A stretch of 64,000 nt of DNA, taken from the NCBI GenBank assembly GCA_964454335.1, contig CAYVVT010000008.1, positions 62,001 to 126,000 of the forward strand, in the 5' to 3' direction. Source of the stretch: CAYVVT01 sp964454335 (GTDB lineage: Bacteria > Fidelibacterota > UBA8477 > JABMPR01). Within the stretch, counting starts at the first letter, position 1. Each line of letters begins with the position of its first letter. Below are positions 33,796 to 42,978 of this stretch, piece by piece. The translations under genes were made by a program, and so were the position numbers. The notes under the pieces are model-generated. The model was not told the origin of the DNA. It searched no databases and saw only the letters and a list, made by a program, of their open reading frames with translations.

Positions 33796-34710
33796 TCAAT
33801 CCTTCTGCCGGCGGGCCCTTGGATGGAAGCTTTGGTGCACCTCCTGGAGATATCCGGTGTCCAGATGGGTGTAGATCTGTGTTGTGGCGATATCTGCATG
33901 ACCCAGCATCTCCTGGACCAGCCTCAGGTCGGCACCACCTTCCAGCAGGTGGGTGGCAAAGGAATGGCGAAAAACGTGCGGACTCACCGGTTTTTGCAAT
34001 CCCGCCTTCAGAGCCAGCTGTTTGAGAATGTACCATATCCCTTTGCGCTGCAATCCCCGTCCTCGATTGTTCAGAAAGACGAGCCCTTCGGTGAGATATC
34101 CTTTTTTCAGGAATGGTCTGGCATCCTCCAGATAGCGAACCAGCCAGCGCCGGGCTTCATCACCCAGGGGGACGATACGCTCCTTGTTGCCTTTCCCTCT
34201 GACCAAGACCAGGTCTTCGTCGAGCAGCAGCTGCTCAAGGGTGAGCGTACACACCTCACTGACACGCATCCCTGTTGCATACATCAGTTCGAAAAGAGCA
34301 CGATCGCGGATCCCCAGTGCTGAATCCGTGTCGATGGCAGCCAGAAGCTGCTCGATATCAGCGATATCCAGGATCTTGGGCAGGGCAGCGGGTAATCGTG
34401 GCGAATCCAGGAATTGGGTTGGATCCTGGTCCAGGTAACCTTCCATCACCAGAAATTTATAATAGGCTCTTAGTGAGGAGAAATGACGTGCCAGGGTTGT
34501 ATCAGCCACCTTTTTGCGTGTGAGATAACGGGCATAGCGCGTGAGCACCGCATGATCCACATCCCGGGGATGTCTGATCTCTGCATCAGTGAGGAAGTCC
34601 CAGAACACCTCGATATCCCGTACATAGGCCTCCTGGGTGTTTGACGCCAGGTTCCGTTCGATGAGCAGATAGTCGAGGAAGTCTTCGAGGTAGGTTTCTG
34701 CTGCTGACAT
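33796..34710 (-). CDS. xerD: Tyrosine recombinase XerD
   Basis: A 304-residue site-specific recombinase resolving chromosome dimers at dif with XerC. N-terminal SAM-like domain (YLEDFLDYLLIERNLASNTQEAY), then the catalytic domain with the tetrad Arg in ATGMRVSEVCTL, Lys in GKGNKERIVPLG, HxxR in SPHVFRHSFATHLLEGGADLR, GHADIATTQIYTH, and the nucleophile Tyr in that last block. The ATG at 34708-34710 is preferred; an upstream frame overlaps the GGGP synthase gene. Length and composition fit a housekeeping Xer rather than a phage integrase. Confidence 0.93.
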   Translation of the reverse strand: MSAAETYLEDFLDYLLIERNLASNTQEAYVRDIEVFWDFLTDAEIRHPRDVDHAVLTRYARYLTRKKVADTTLARHFSSLRAYYKFLVMEGYLDQDPTQFLDSPRLPAALPKILDIADIEQLLAAIDTDSALGIRDRALFELMYATGMRVSEVCTLTLEQLLLDEDLVLVRGKGNKERIVPLGDEARRWLVRYLEDARPFLKKGYLTEGLVFLNNRGRGLQRKGIWYILKQLALKAGLQKPVSPHVFRHSFATHLLEGGADLRLVQEMLGHADIATTQIYTHLDTGYLQEVHQSFHPRARRQKD

Positions 34711-34738
34711 TAGGAAATCCCGCAGGGGATCTTGGGGG

Positions 34739-35482
34739 TCAACTCCTGTGGATGGCCCCAGCGAATTTGGCCATGATGTCGGCATTTCCTTCACGCTCGA
34801 GCACATTTCCGGTGACAATGAAGCTGGCTCCGGCACTTACGATGGCGGCCGCCTGATCAGGTCTGGTGATTCCTCCACCGACGATCACAGGGATATCAAC
34901 ATTCTGGCTGACAGCCGCAACCATCTCGACAGGCACGGCTTCTTTTGCTCCACTGCCGGCTTCCAGGTAGATCATCTTGAAACCCAGGTATTCAGCAGCC
35001 ATGGCATGGGCAACTGCGATCTCAAGCTTGTTCCTTGGGAGCGGTTGGGTCCCACTCATGTAGGCAGCGGTGGTCACATTCCCGGATTCCACCAGCATAT
35101 AGGCGATGGAGATCGCTTCCAGGCCAAGTTGCCGAACGATGGGCGCCCCTGTAACCTGGTCCCCGATGAGATACTGGGGATTACGTCCACTGATGAGTGA
35201 GATATAGAAGACTGCGTCCACATGCGGTGTGAGCTGATTGATATTTCCGGGGAAAAGTATAACAGGCAGTTTTGAGCGATCCCTGATGGATTTCATCTTG
35301 AGGTTCATCTCATCACCCAGGATAAGGGTTGAACCCACCATGATAGCATCTGCACCAGAATCATTGATGCTGTCTACAAATTGATCAACATCTTGCGTGG
35401 ACCAACGATCCGGATCTACCAGAACAAGGTAACCTGCACCCTGATCCGCTTTGGCGGACAGGAGTGTTTTAAAGACATTCAC
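34739..35482 (-). CDS. Geranylgeranylglyceryl phosphate synthase family protein
   Basis: A 247-residue TIM barrel of the GGGPS/PcrB family, joining a polyprenyl diphosphate to sn-glycerol-1-phosphate through an ether bond. Motifs: LVDPDRW at the start, ADAIMVGSTLI, LFPGNINQLTPHVDAVFYISLISGRNP, and the phosphate sites YLEAGSGAKEAV and VGGGITRPDQA with a final IVTGN. The long chain and motifs resemble group II enzymes from Bacteroidota and archaea rather than Bacillus PcrB, but product chain length cannot be read by eye. GTG start overlapping gcvPA by 4 bases. Confidence 0.9.
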   Translation of the reverse strand: MNVFKTLLSAKADQGAGYLVLVDPDRWSTQDVDQFVDSINDSGADAIMVGSTLILGDEMNLKMKSIRDRSKLPVILFPGNINQLTPHVDAVFYISLISGRNPQYLIGDQVTGAPIVRQLGLEAISIAYMLVESGNVTTAAYMSGTQPLPRNKLEIAVAHAMAAEYLGFKMIYLEAGSGAKEAVPVEMVAAVSQNVDIPVIVGGGITRPDQAAAIVSAGASFIVTGNVLEREGNADIMAKFAGAIHRS

Positions 35483-36801
35483 TTGTTCAGCCCCCCCAGG
35501 AATCTCACAAAATCATCCAGTTCTTCACGTGTTCTCTTCTCTGTTACAGCCACCAGCAGGTCATTCGGCTCCTCATTCGGGAAGCGGGACAGTGGTATAC
35601 CGGCGAATATCCCCACTGTCAATGCCTCCTGCACTACATCTGTAGCAGTTCGTGGACAAGTAACAACAAATTCGTTGAAGAAAGGACCGTCCCAGAGCGA
35701 GAAACCGTCCAATTTGCTGATCTCGTCTGCCAGATAATGTGCCTTGTGTACGCAAAGTTCGGCCACGCGGCGCAAACCACTCTTCCCCAGAGTGGCCATG
35801 TAAATGCAGGCTGTCAGGGCGTTCAGGCCTTGGTTGGTACAGATATTGGAGGTGGCCCTTTCCCTGCGAATATCCTGTTCCCGGGTTCGGAGCACCATAA
35901 CGTAGGCGCGTTTCCCGTTGACATCCACCGATTCACCGGCAATCCGTCCGGGTACCTTCCTGAATAACGGTTCGTTTACTGCCAGAAAGCCCAGATAGGG
36001 TCCACCAAAGCTCATATGGTTTCCAAGTGACTGACCTTCGCCGACAACGATGTCCGCGCCCAGGTTCCCTGGGGCTTCGAGAATATTCAGGGCGATAGGA
36101 TTGGCCACAACGATCAGCTGGGCCCTGTTGTCTCCCATGCTTTGCTTGATGGCAGCCAGATCCTGGATCTGACCATAAAAATTAGGGTTTTGTACCACAA
36201 CGGCGGCCGTATCAGCATCGAGGTTATCTGCCAGGGTCTCCGGTTTGATCAATTCATAGCTGAGTCCCTGCTGCCGGGCATAGGTGTCGGCGACATCTCG
36301 ATAGACCGGATTCACGCAGTTCAATAGCAGGATCTTGTTCCTGCGGGTATGCCGGGCGGCTAGCAGGCAGGCTTCGGCCAGACTGGAAGCACCATCATAC
36401 ATGGAGGAATTGGTCAGTTCCATGCCGGTGAGGGCGCAGATCATGGACTGGTACTCGTACATGACCTGGAGCGTACCCTGAGAGACCTCGGCCTGGTACG
36501 GTGTGTAGGCAGTATAGAACTCGCTGCGGCTTATCAGTGTATCGACGATCTGAGGTATGAAGTGGTCGTAACTGCCGGCGCCCAGGAAGCTGACATGTGT
36601 TGCCGTGGAGGCATCTCGCGCAGCCAGGTTCGCCACGTCACGCTTATGCTCGAGCTCAGACAGTGCGCCGGGAACATCGAGTTCGCCGTTGTGCCTGAGT
36701 TCAGCAGGAATCATCTCCAGCAGGGCCTCCCAGGACGGAATCCCTACTTCAGCCAGCATACGCAGCTGCTCATCGGTGCTGTTTGAGATGTATTGATGCA
36801 T
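35479..36801 (-). CDS. gcvPA: Glycine dehydrogenase (decarboxylating) subunit 1
   Basis: A 440-residue alpha subunit of the split P-protein that decarboxylates glycine onto the lipoyl arm of GcvH. Seen are the typical FLGAGSYDHFIPQ, YTAYTPYQAEVSQGTLQVMYEYQSMI, MYDGASSLAEA and REQDIRRERATSNICTNQ. The PLP Lys is on the beta subunit, GcvPB, which is not in this window, nor is GcvT. It starts 8 bases after gcvH. Confidence 0.96.
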   Translation of the reverse strand: MHQYISNSTDEQLRMLAEVGIPSWEALLEMIPAELRHNGELDVPGALSELEHKRDVANLAARDASTATHVSFLGAGSYDHFIPQIVDTLISRSEFYTAYTPYQAEVSQGTLQVMYEYQSMICALTGMELTNSSMYDGASSLAEACLLAARHTRRNKILLLNCVNPVYRDVADTYARQQGLSYELIKPETLADNLDADTAAVVVQNPNFYGQIQDLAAIKQSMGDNRAQLIVVANPIALNILEAPGNLGADIVVGEGQSLGNHMSFGGPYLGFLAVNEPLFRKVPGRIAGESVDVNGKRAYVMVLRTREQDIRRERATSNICTNQGLNALTACIYMATLGKSGLRRVAELCVHKAHYLADEISKLDGFSLWDGPFFNEFVVTCPRTATDVVQEALTVGIFAGIPLSRFPNEEPNDLLVAVTEKRTREELDDFVRFLGGLNK

Positions 36802-36809
36802 GGACCGTA

Positions 36810-37187
36810 TCAGGCGATAAGTTCAGAATAGGCGGCTGCATCCAGAAGTGCGTCCGCCTCTCCCGGATCGCCCAGCTTCATCTTCAGGATCCAGCCAGCG
36901 CCGAAAGCATCCTCATTGATGGTCTCGGGCTGATCCTCCAACACAGCGTTCACCTCGGTCACTTCACCCGTGAGCGGAAGGAAAACGTCCGCAACGGTCT
37001 TCACCGCCTCGATGGTGGCTGCCACATCGCCTTTGGCGAAGTTGTCGCCGGCACCAGGCAGCTCGACAAACACCACATCTCCCAATTCGCCCTGGGCATA
37101 GTCCGTGATCCCGATGGTGACTTCATCCCCGTCGATGCGGATCCATTCGTGGTCGTCGGTGTACTTCAGGTCAGTGGGAACATTCAT
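36810..37187 (-). CDS. gcvH: Glycine cleavage system H protein
   Basis: A 125-residue lipoyl carrier. It begins VPTDLKYTDDHEWI and places the lipoylated Lys63 in IEAVKTVADV (usually ES-VK-A), followed by GEVTEVN. It shuttles the aminomethyl group between the P, T and L proteins. ATG start; a promoter-like pair lies about 75 bases upstream. Confidence 0.96.
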   Translation of the reverse strand: MNVPTDLKYTDDHEWIRIDGDEVTIGITDYAQGELGDVVFVELPGAGDNFAKGDVAATIEAVKTVADVFLPLTGEVTEVNAVLEDQPETINEDAFGAGWILKMKLGDPGEADALLDAAAYSELIA

Positions 37188-37259
37188 TCAAGATACCTCG
37201 CAAATTGATCATTATTTGGTTTGCGCTCCAGAAGCCTGCCAGGTAGACGCCCCTGGATC

Positions 37260-37288
37260 GTATTATTGCTAATTACCCCGCGTTGCAA
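37260..37288 (-). promoter_or_regulatory. Promoter-like pair upstream of gcvH
   Basis: On the minus strand TTGCAA (37283-37288), a 17-base spacer and TAATAC (37260-37265). It predicts a leader of about 65 bases. No glycine-riboswitch core is visible in the leader. Confidence 0.5.
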
Positions 37289-37309
37289 AAATCCCGCCGG
37301 AAGATGAGA

Positions 37310-38668
37310 TCAGATCTCGCGATCAGGGTCGAATTGGAATGAGTCCAGGAAATGGGTGTCAAACTGACCCTTGCGGAAACCCTCGTCCTCCAGCAACTGA
37401 TAGTGGAATGGAATGGTGGTCTTGGGCCCTTCGATGATGAACTCGCTGAGAGCGCCATGCATTCGCACGATGGCTTCTTCACGATCACGTCCGTGGGCGA
37501 TGAGCTTGGCGACCATGGAATCGTAGTAGGGTGGAATGCTGTAACCACCGTAGATATGCGAGTCTACCCGGATCCCAACCCCTCCTGGAAAATGCACCGT
37601 CTCCAGCGTGTGCGGTGAGGGCATGAAATTTCGGGAGGGATCTTCGGCGTTGATCCGACATTCGATGGCATGGCCGCGGAGTTTGATGTCACCCATCCAC
37701 TCTGGAAGCACCTCACCCGCATGTGAGCGGATCTGGGCCTTGATCAGGTCAACACCACTCACCATTTCAGTCACCGGGTGTTCCACCTGTATACGTGTGT
37801 TCATTTCCATGAAATAGAAATCGCCATTCTTATCCAGCAGGAATTCCACGGTACCGGCACCGACATATCCGGCCCGTTTCGCCCCGGCGACAGCGGCGCC
37901 CCCCATGCGTTCACGCAGTTCCTGAGAAACTGCGGCAGAAGGTGATTCTTCCAGCAACTTCTGATGCCGGCGCTGGATGGAACATTCACGTTCACCCAGG
38001 TGATATACATTTCCATGGGCATCGGCGATGACCTGGATCTCAATGTGGCGGGGACGCTCAACGAATTTTTCCAGGTACAGTGCATCATTCCCGAAGGCGG
38101 TCCCTGACTCAGCCTGGGCCATTTCATAAAATGAGGCCAGGTCCTCTTCACGATAGACGATGCGCATACCCCGACCGCCACCTCCGGCGGTGGCTTTCAG
38201 CATGACCGGATAGCCCACCTCTTCAGCCATCTGTTTGCCGTGTTTCACGGATTTCAGCAGCCCCTTGCTACCGGGGATCACCGGAACACCGGCCTTTTTC
38301 ATTGTTTCCTTTGCTGAAGCCTTGTCCCCCATGGCTTGAATGATCTCTGCAGTGGGCCCCAGGAAAACGATATCATGCTCTTTGCACATGTCTGAGAATT
38401 CAGCATTTTCCGCCAGAAAGCCGTATCCGGGATGGATGGCGTCAGCGTTGGTGATCTCTGCCGCGGTCATGATGGCCTGCGTATTCAGATAACTGTCTAC
38501 GCTCTGCGGTGGACCGATACAGACGGCCTCATCGGCAAAAGTGACATGCAGGGATAATTCATCCGCCTCAGAATAAACAGCCACGGTGCGAATGTCCATT
38601 TCCCGACAGGCGCGGATGATACGCAGGGCAATCTCGCCTCGATTTGCGATGAGGATCTTGTTAAACAT
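37310..38668 (-). CDS. accC: Acetyl-CoA carboxylase biotin carboxylase subunit
   Basis: A 452-residue ATP-grasp enzyme carboxylating biotin on AccB, the first step of fatty-acid synthesis. Motifs: MFNKILIANRGEIALRIIRACRE, HPGYGFLAENAEFS, the Gly-rich ATP lid KATAGGGGRGMRIV, ERECSIQRRHQKL, FLLDKNGDFYFMEMNTRIQVEHPVTE and the RINAEDP loop. Full length and intact. It follows accB by 72 bases. Confidence 0.97.
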   Translation of the reverse strand: MFNKILIANRGEIALRIIRACREMDIRTVAVYSEADELSLHVTFADEAVCIGPPQSVDSYLNTQAIMTAAEITNADAIHPGYGFLAENAEFSDMCKEHDIVFLGPTAEIIQAMGDKASAKETMKKAGVPVIPGSKGLLKSVKHGKQMAEEVGYPVMLKATAGGGGRGMRIVYREEDLASFYEMAQAESGTAFGNDALYLEKFVERPRHIEIQVIADAHGNVYHLGERECSIQRRHQKLLEESPSAAVSQELRERMGGAAVAGAKRAGYVGAGTVEFLLDKNGDFYFMEMNTRIQVEHPVTEMVSGVDLIKAQIRSHAGEVLPEWMGDIKLRGHAIECRINAEDPSRNFMPSPHTLETVHFPGGVGIRVDSHIYGGYSIPPYYDSMVAKLIAHGRDREEAIVRMHGALSEFIIEGPKTTIPFHYQLLEDEGFRKGQFDTHFLDSFQFDPDREI

Positions 38669-38740
38669 TCGCTCTATTCCTTAATGCCTGGAATTCCGGT
38701 TGGTGTGGTTGCCAACGTCTCGGAGAGCAAGGTATATATC

Positions 38741-39202
38741 TCAGGTTTCGATAATGAACAGGGGTTGATTGTATTCCACCGGCTGAGCGTTCTCAGCAAC
38801 GATGTCGGTGATCACTCCCGAAACTTCAGACTCCACCTCATTCATGATCTTCATCGCCTCGATGATGCAGAGTGTCTGACCAGCCTTCACGTGATCACCC
38901 ACCTTGACGAAGTAATCCGCCTCGGGAGATGGTGAGCGGTAGAAGGTGCCGACCATGGGTGAAAGGACCTCAACTCCGTTCACCACGGGTGCTTCTTCAG
39001 TAACCTGTTCATCAACCGGGTTGTTGTTATTCTGGGAATTCACCGACTGCGACATCTCTACACTGCCGGTGGCTCCATGGACCACCACGCCCTGGGGACT
39101 GCGGGATACACGGATCCGGCGACCCCATTTTGATACTTCGATCTCCGAGATAGCAGAACTCTCTAACAGCTTGATGAGCTGTTTAATATCTTTGGTATCC
39201 AC
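38741..39202 (-). CDS. accB: Acetyl-CoA carboxylase biotin carboxyl carrier protein
   Basis: About 153 residues. A helical N-terminus (DIKQLIKLLESSAISEIEVS) is followed by an Asn/Gln-rich linker and the biotinyl domain VLSPMVGTFYRSPSPEADYFVKVGD, with the biotin Lys in EAMKIMNEVE. The start is taken as GTG at 39200-39202, preceded by AAAGGTAGG; TTG at 39206-39208 is an alternative. A longer frame would overlap efp and is rejected. The efp-accB-accC order is common in bacteria. Confidence 0.92.
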   Translation of the reverse strand: MDTKDIKQLIKLLESSAISEIEVSKWGRRIRVSRSPQGVVVHGATGSVEMSQSVNSQNNNNPVDEQVTEEAPVVNGVEVLSPMVGTFYRSPSPEADYFVKVGDHVKAGQTLCIIEAMKIMNEVESEVSGVITDIVAENAQPVEYNQPLFIIET

Positions 39203-39215
39203 TTGCAACCTACCT

Positions 39216-39779
39216 TTAGTCGCGAACCCGCTCCAGATATTCCCCGGTTCGAGTATCGACTTTGATTTTGTCCCCTTCATTGAGGAACAACGGGACCATC
39301 ACCCGTAAACCGGTTTCCAGAATGGCCGGTTTACTTCCCCCGGTTGCGGTGTCACCTCGTACACCTGGGTCTGTCTCCGTAATTTGCAGAACGACATGTG
39401 CGCTAATTTCCACGTCTACCGGCGTCGTATCCCGGAAGAGGATCTTAGCATTATCATTTTCTCTCAGGTAATTCTTGGCATCTGTCAGCAGTGCCTCGTC
39501 GATAGCAGTCTGTTCATAAGTGTTGGAGTCCATGAAGTGATAATGGGTGCCATCACTGTAGAGGTATGTCATCACACGAGCCTCAAGGCGCACGTCATCG
39601 ATCTTCTCTCCTGAACGGAAGGTATGTTCGATCACCTTCCCGCCAGGAATGTTTTTCAGCTTGGTGCGAATGAAGGCATTTCCCTTGCCAGGTTTAACAT
39701 GAAGAAATTCAACGACTTTCCAGAGACCGCCGTTGAATTCAATGACTAGATTATTCTTAATATCTGCTGTCGACGCCAT
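39216..39779 (-). CDS. efp: Translation elongation factor P
   Basis: A 187-residue three-domain protein relieving ribosome stalling at polyproline. The tip loop reads VKPGKGNAF with Lys32 at the position modified by beta-lysylation in enterobacteria. RDTTPVDVEISAHVVLQITETDPGVRGDTATGG spans domain III in two characteristic parts. Whether Lys32 is modified here is unknown, since epmA/epmB are not in the window. ATG start with GGAGGAGG some 15 bases upstream. Confidence 0.97.
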   Translation of the reverse strand: MASTADIKNNLVIEFNGGLWKVVEFLHVKPGKGNAFIRTKLKNIPGGKVIEHTFRSGEKIDDVRLEARVMTYLYSDGTHYHFMDSNTYEQTAIDEALLTDAKNYLRENDNAKILFRDTTPVDVEISAHVVLQITETDPGVRGDTATGGSKPAILETGLRVMVPLFLNEGDKIKVDTRTGEYLERVRD

Positions 39780-39814
39780 AACTCTGGTTGGATGCCTCCT
39801 CCTTAAGACCGGTG

Positions 39815-39843
39815 AAGATAAATGCCGGTTAAAACCATGTCAA
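39815..39843 (-). promoter_or_regulatory. Strong promoter for efp-accB-accC
   Basis: On the minus strand TTGACA (39838-39843), a 17-base spacer and TATCTT (39815-39820), about 35 bases before the efp start codon. Confidence 0.75.
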
Positions 39844-40035
39844 AGGGTTTATCCGGGGCTGATTTCACCTGTCTGATCCATGCTGGCTGTACACACTTGA
39901 GTGCGGAATTACAACATAAAATTTCCTCTCGGGAGGCGATCGACAGACCGGAGCAGCCAGATGGACGATTTATCGCAAAGAACGGACTGAGAAATGATTT
40001 GTTGCCCAAGTCCTGGCACAGAATATTAAGGTCTC

Positions 40036-41676
40036 ATGCCTGAATCAAGCTCCACCCTGGACATTTTCAACCGAATGCAGGAGTTCCTGCCGCTGGTGGG
40101 GCTCTATGCTGAACTGCACTATCGGCTGCCGATCCCTTTCAGCCGTTATTTTCGCAAAGAACCTGAGATCATCTTTGACTGCGCCTGGAGGGTAACTCCC
40201 GGACGCCCCCTGAAGGTCTTTCTGCTTATCAAGGATGCCCATCTCTATCCCATCCAGCTTGATGAGGTGACCATGGAGATCACTCGCCAGGGACAGCTGG
40301 AGAAAAAGAGATTTCACTGGAAGCTGGACGAAGCGGTGGACCAGCATTGGTTCTACCAGGCCTTTGACCTGGATGTTGATTTTGCCGCCGGTTATGAGGT
40401 GAGTGTCAGCCCGGAACTCAACTGTCGGATCAATGGTGTGCCACAGCGTGTTAACGTTGACAATTACAAGATGTTGGCTTCTCCCCCCCTGCGCTGCTGG
40501 GTGGCAGGAGATCCCTTGCCTACCCCAGCAGGCTGGTACCGGGGTGACATGCATCTGCACACGGCGTTGACCAGTGACCAGATCGAATTCGGGGCGCCGC
40601 TACCTATGACCCGGCTGGCAGCCGAGAACCTGGGTATGGATTTTCTTGGACTGACTGATCATTCCTATGATCTGGATGACTATCCTGATGATTATCGGAA
40701 AAATGATCCCGAGCTGACCAAGTGGCGCGAAAGCAGGATCGAGATCGAAGAGCTCAATCGCACACCCGGACCATTGTTGCTATCCGGCGAGGAGATCTCC
40801 TCACGGAATCACAAACAGCGTACAGTGCATTTGCTGCATTACCAGGATCCCAGGTTTTATCCGGGTACAGGTGATGGCGCGGAGAAATGGCTGCCGCACA
40901 GGAGTGAGTTCAGTGTGGATTCTGTTCTGGCTGAACGCAGTGAGTCAAGTTTCAGTGTTGCAGCACACAGCTCGTACGAGATACCGCTGGTTCATCGCAT
41001 CCTTTTCGGTCGTGATCACTGGCATGACCAGGATCTGGCGGTGGATGACCTTGACGGGATCCAGATCATCAGCGGCACCCCATCCGATCCAAGTTACATC
41101 CGTTCCCGCCAGCAATGGATCCGCTCGCTCCTGGCAGGACACAGGCTGGCAGTGATTGGCGGCAGTGACGCTCACGGTAATTTTAATCGCTTCAGGCAGA
41201 TCAGAACACCCATGTTCAGCATGGTCCAGCATGAAGATCAGATCCTGGGCCAGGCCCAGACGCTATTGAAGCTCGATGCATTGAATATCGAAAACATCAC
41301 CACAGCTGTTCGAGAAGCACGGACAGCCATCAGTACAGGTCCGGCTGGCGAGCTGATGGTCTCCAGCGAGACCTTCCACGCGAAGGGTGCAGGTGATTGT
41401 ATTAAGATCCCTGCAGGATCGAGAGTAAATGTTCGGGTAAAGGGGATTTCCAGTAAAGAATTCGGGATGCTGACCAAAGCAGTTCTATACCAGGGAATGA
41501 TCGGGCATGCGGAGGAAAAGGTGGTATGGATAGCCGAACCCAGGGATTTTCAGGTCGACGAATCCTTGGAAATCGAGATCGCATCAGAATGCTACCTGAG
41601 AATGGAACTCAGCAGTCCTGGGGGCCGCTGGCCGGGGATCTTCGTCTCCTCGCCGATCTGGATGGAATGTCTTTAA
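40036..41676 (+). CDS. PHP-domain metal-dependent phosphoesterase-like protein
   Basis: A 546-residue protein. Residues about 1-155 form a beta-rich N-terminal domain I do not recognise. The PHP/CehA-McbA-like core follows: GDMHLHTALTSDQ (metal ligands HLH), GLTDHSYDLDDY, LLSGEEISS, a region ending SVAAHSS, and GGSDAHGN near residue 380. The C-terminal 90 residues are beta-rich and may be another accessory module. PHP enzymes bind two or three metals and hydrolyse phosphoesters; CehA/McbA members also hydrolyse carbamates. No signal peptide, so cytoplasmic. It heads a plus-strand group with two small genes. Confidence 0.82.
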   Translation: MPESSSTLDIFNRMQEFLPLVGLYAELHYRLPIPFSRYFRKEPEIIFDCAWRVTPGRPLKVFLLIKDAHLYPIQLDEVTMEITRQGQLEKKRFHWKLDEAVDQHWFYQAFDLDVDFAAGYEVSVSPELNCRINGVPQRVNVDNYKMLASPPLRCWVAGDPLPTPAGWYRGDMHLHTALTSDQIEFGAPLPMTRLAAENLGMDFLGLTDHSYDLDDYPDDYRKNDPELTKWRESRIEIEELNRTPGPLLLSGEEISSRNHKQRTVHLLHYQDPRFYPGTGDGAEKWLPHRSEFSVDSVLAERSESSFSVAAHSSYEIPLVHRILFGRDHWHDQDLAVDDLDGIQIISGTPSDPSYIRSRQQWIRSLLAGHRLAVIGGSDAHGNFNRFRQIRTPMFSMVQHEDQILGQAQTLLKLDALNIENITTAVREARTAISTGPAGELMVSSETFHAKGAGDCIKIPAGSRVNVRVKGISSKEFGMLTKAVLYQGMIGHAEEKVVWIAEPRDFQVDESLEIEIASECYLRMELSSPGGRWPGIFVSSPIWMECL

Positions 41677-41694
41677 ATCAATGAGGGCCTCGAA

Positions 41695-42228
41695 ATGAAT
41701 CCTGCGAGCCGGATTATCATTCAGTTTTTCGCAATTTTGTTGATCGTCCAATGCGGGGGTGCAGATGAGGGAGATCCAGGTATGCCAAAGGTACTCACAC
41801 TCAAGGAAGGAACCAGCAGCCCAACCGCAGATATTGAATCGCTAGCCTGGATCGCCGGGAGCTGGAGCTGTGAAGCTTTCGGTGGCACAGCAGAAGAATT
41901 CTGGGTAGCTCCTGCTGGTGGCGCAATGATGGGAATGTTCCGACTCGTCAAGGAATCAGAAGTGGCCTTCTACGAGATCCTTACGATCGCTGAAAAAGAT
42001 TCCAGCCTGGTTTTGCGATTGAAGCACTTTGACAGCCAGTTGAGTGGCTGGGAGGCCAAGGATGAGAGTGTCGTCTTCCCCCTGGTAAGGATGGAGGAAA
42101 AGGCCGCATACTTTGATGGCTTGACCTTCAAGTATAGCGATGAGAACACTCTCCTGGTCTACATTGCCCAGGATCACGACGGTGATGATCCCCATATCAC
42201 GGAGTTCAGATACAAGAGGATGCCATGA
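41695..42228 (+). CDS. DUF6265-type lipoprotein
   Basis: A 177-residue protein with a lipoprotein signal (IIQFFAILLIVQC, lipid Cys about residue 20). It has a beta-rich body containing SLAWIAGSWSCE, EEFWVAPAGGAMMGMFRLV and YEILTIAEKDSSLVLRLKHF, the pattern of the DUF6265 (lipocalin-like) family. Function unknown. It lies 18 bases after the PHP gene and overlaps the next gene by 4 bases. Confidence 0.72.
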   Translation: MNPASRIIIQFFAILLIVQCGGADEGDPGMPKVLTLKEGTSSPTADIESLAWIAGSWSCEAFGGTAEEFWVAPAGGAMMGMFRLVKESEVAFYEILTIAEKDSSLVLRLKHFDSQLSGWEAKDESVVFPLVRMEEKAAYFDGLTFKYSDENTLLVYIAQDHDGDDPHITEFRYKRMP

Positions 42229-42908
42229 ACATTGTGATTTTCGGCGCTTCAGGGATGGTGGGTTCCGGAGTATTGATCGAATGCCTGGAAGATCCAGTCG
42301 TAGATTCTGTACTTGTGGTAGGCCGCAGCTCCTGCGGAATCGAGCACCAGAAACTCCATGAGATCATTCATGATGATTTCTTCGACTATTCGAATATCCA
42401 AAACGATCTGACGGGTTTGGACGCCTGCTTGTTCTGTCTGGGTGTGTCGGCAGCTGGGATGAGTGAGGAAACCTATACCAGACTCACCCTTGATCTGACC
42501 CTCGCCGCAGCACATGCACTCATCGAACTGAATCCCGAGCTCACCTTCTGCTATGTATCCGGGATGGGAACCGATAGCAGCGAATCTGGCCGGATGATGT
42601 GGGCCCGGATCAAAGGGAAGACAGAGAATACGTTGCTGAATATGCCTTTCAGGAATGCTTACATGTTCCGGCCAGGTTTCATCCAGCCGGTGAAGGGTGT
42701 GCGCACCAAAACACGGGTATACAGGGTCTTCTATGCGATCCTGATGCCATTGATTCCGCTGCTCAGGGCTTTATTCCCAAATCAGATAACCACTACCGAA
42801 ATGGTTGGTCAGGCGATGCTGCAGGTCCTGGAGCAGGAAGATGAGCTCAAAATAATCGAAAGTCCCGATATCGTCCGTCTGGCAAGATCTCGATCACGTC
42901 AGGACTGA
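42225..42908 (+). CDS. NAD(P)-binding epimerase-like protein (atypical SDR)
   Basis: A 227-residue Rossmann protein. It begins MNIVIFGASGMVGSGVLIECL (GxxGxxG nucleotide loop). CLFCLGVSAAGMSEETYTRLTLD and YVSGMGTDSSESGRMMWARIKGKTE carry the atypical-SDR active region, and FRPGFIQPVKG follows. This matches the HTATIP2/NmrA-like group, whose catalytic activity is generally unproven. It overlaps the lipoprotein gene by 4 bases, so it is co-translated. Confidence 0.85.
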   Translation: MNIVIFGASGMVGSGVLIECLEDPVVDSVLVVGRSSCGIEHQKLHEIIHDDFFDYSNIQNDLTGLDACLFCLGVSAAGMSEETYTRLTLDLTLAAAHALIELNPELTFCYVSGMGTDSSESGRMMWARIKGKTENTLLNMPFRNAYMFRPGFIQPVKGVRTKTRVYRVFYAILMPLIPLLRALFPNQITTTEMVGQAMLQVLEQEDELKIIESPDIVRLARSRSRQD

Positions 42909-42978
42909 TGAGCTATGTGCACGTTCAAACGTGTCGGTTCCGGGCCATTGATCCCCACCCTCTTTAGGGAGCATTATA

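Noticed and set aside
33796..34710. Phage or island integrase
   Set aside because: Length, N-terminal domain and motifs fit housekeeping XerD, and no mobile genes surround it.
37188..37309. Glycine riboswitch upstream of gcvH
   Set aside because: Neither aptamer core sequence nor tandem architecture is visible in the 122-base gap.
39803..40009. A 68-codon minus-strand frame upstream of efp
   Set aside because: It overlaps the best promoter of efp, has no RBS and shows no family resemblance.
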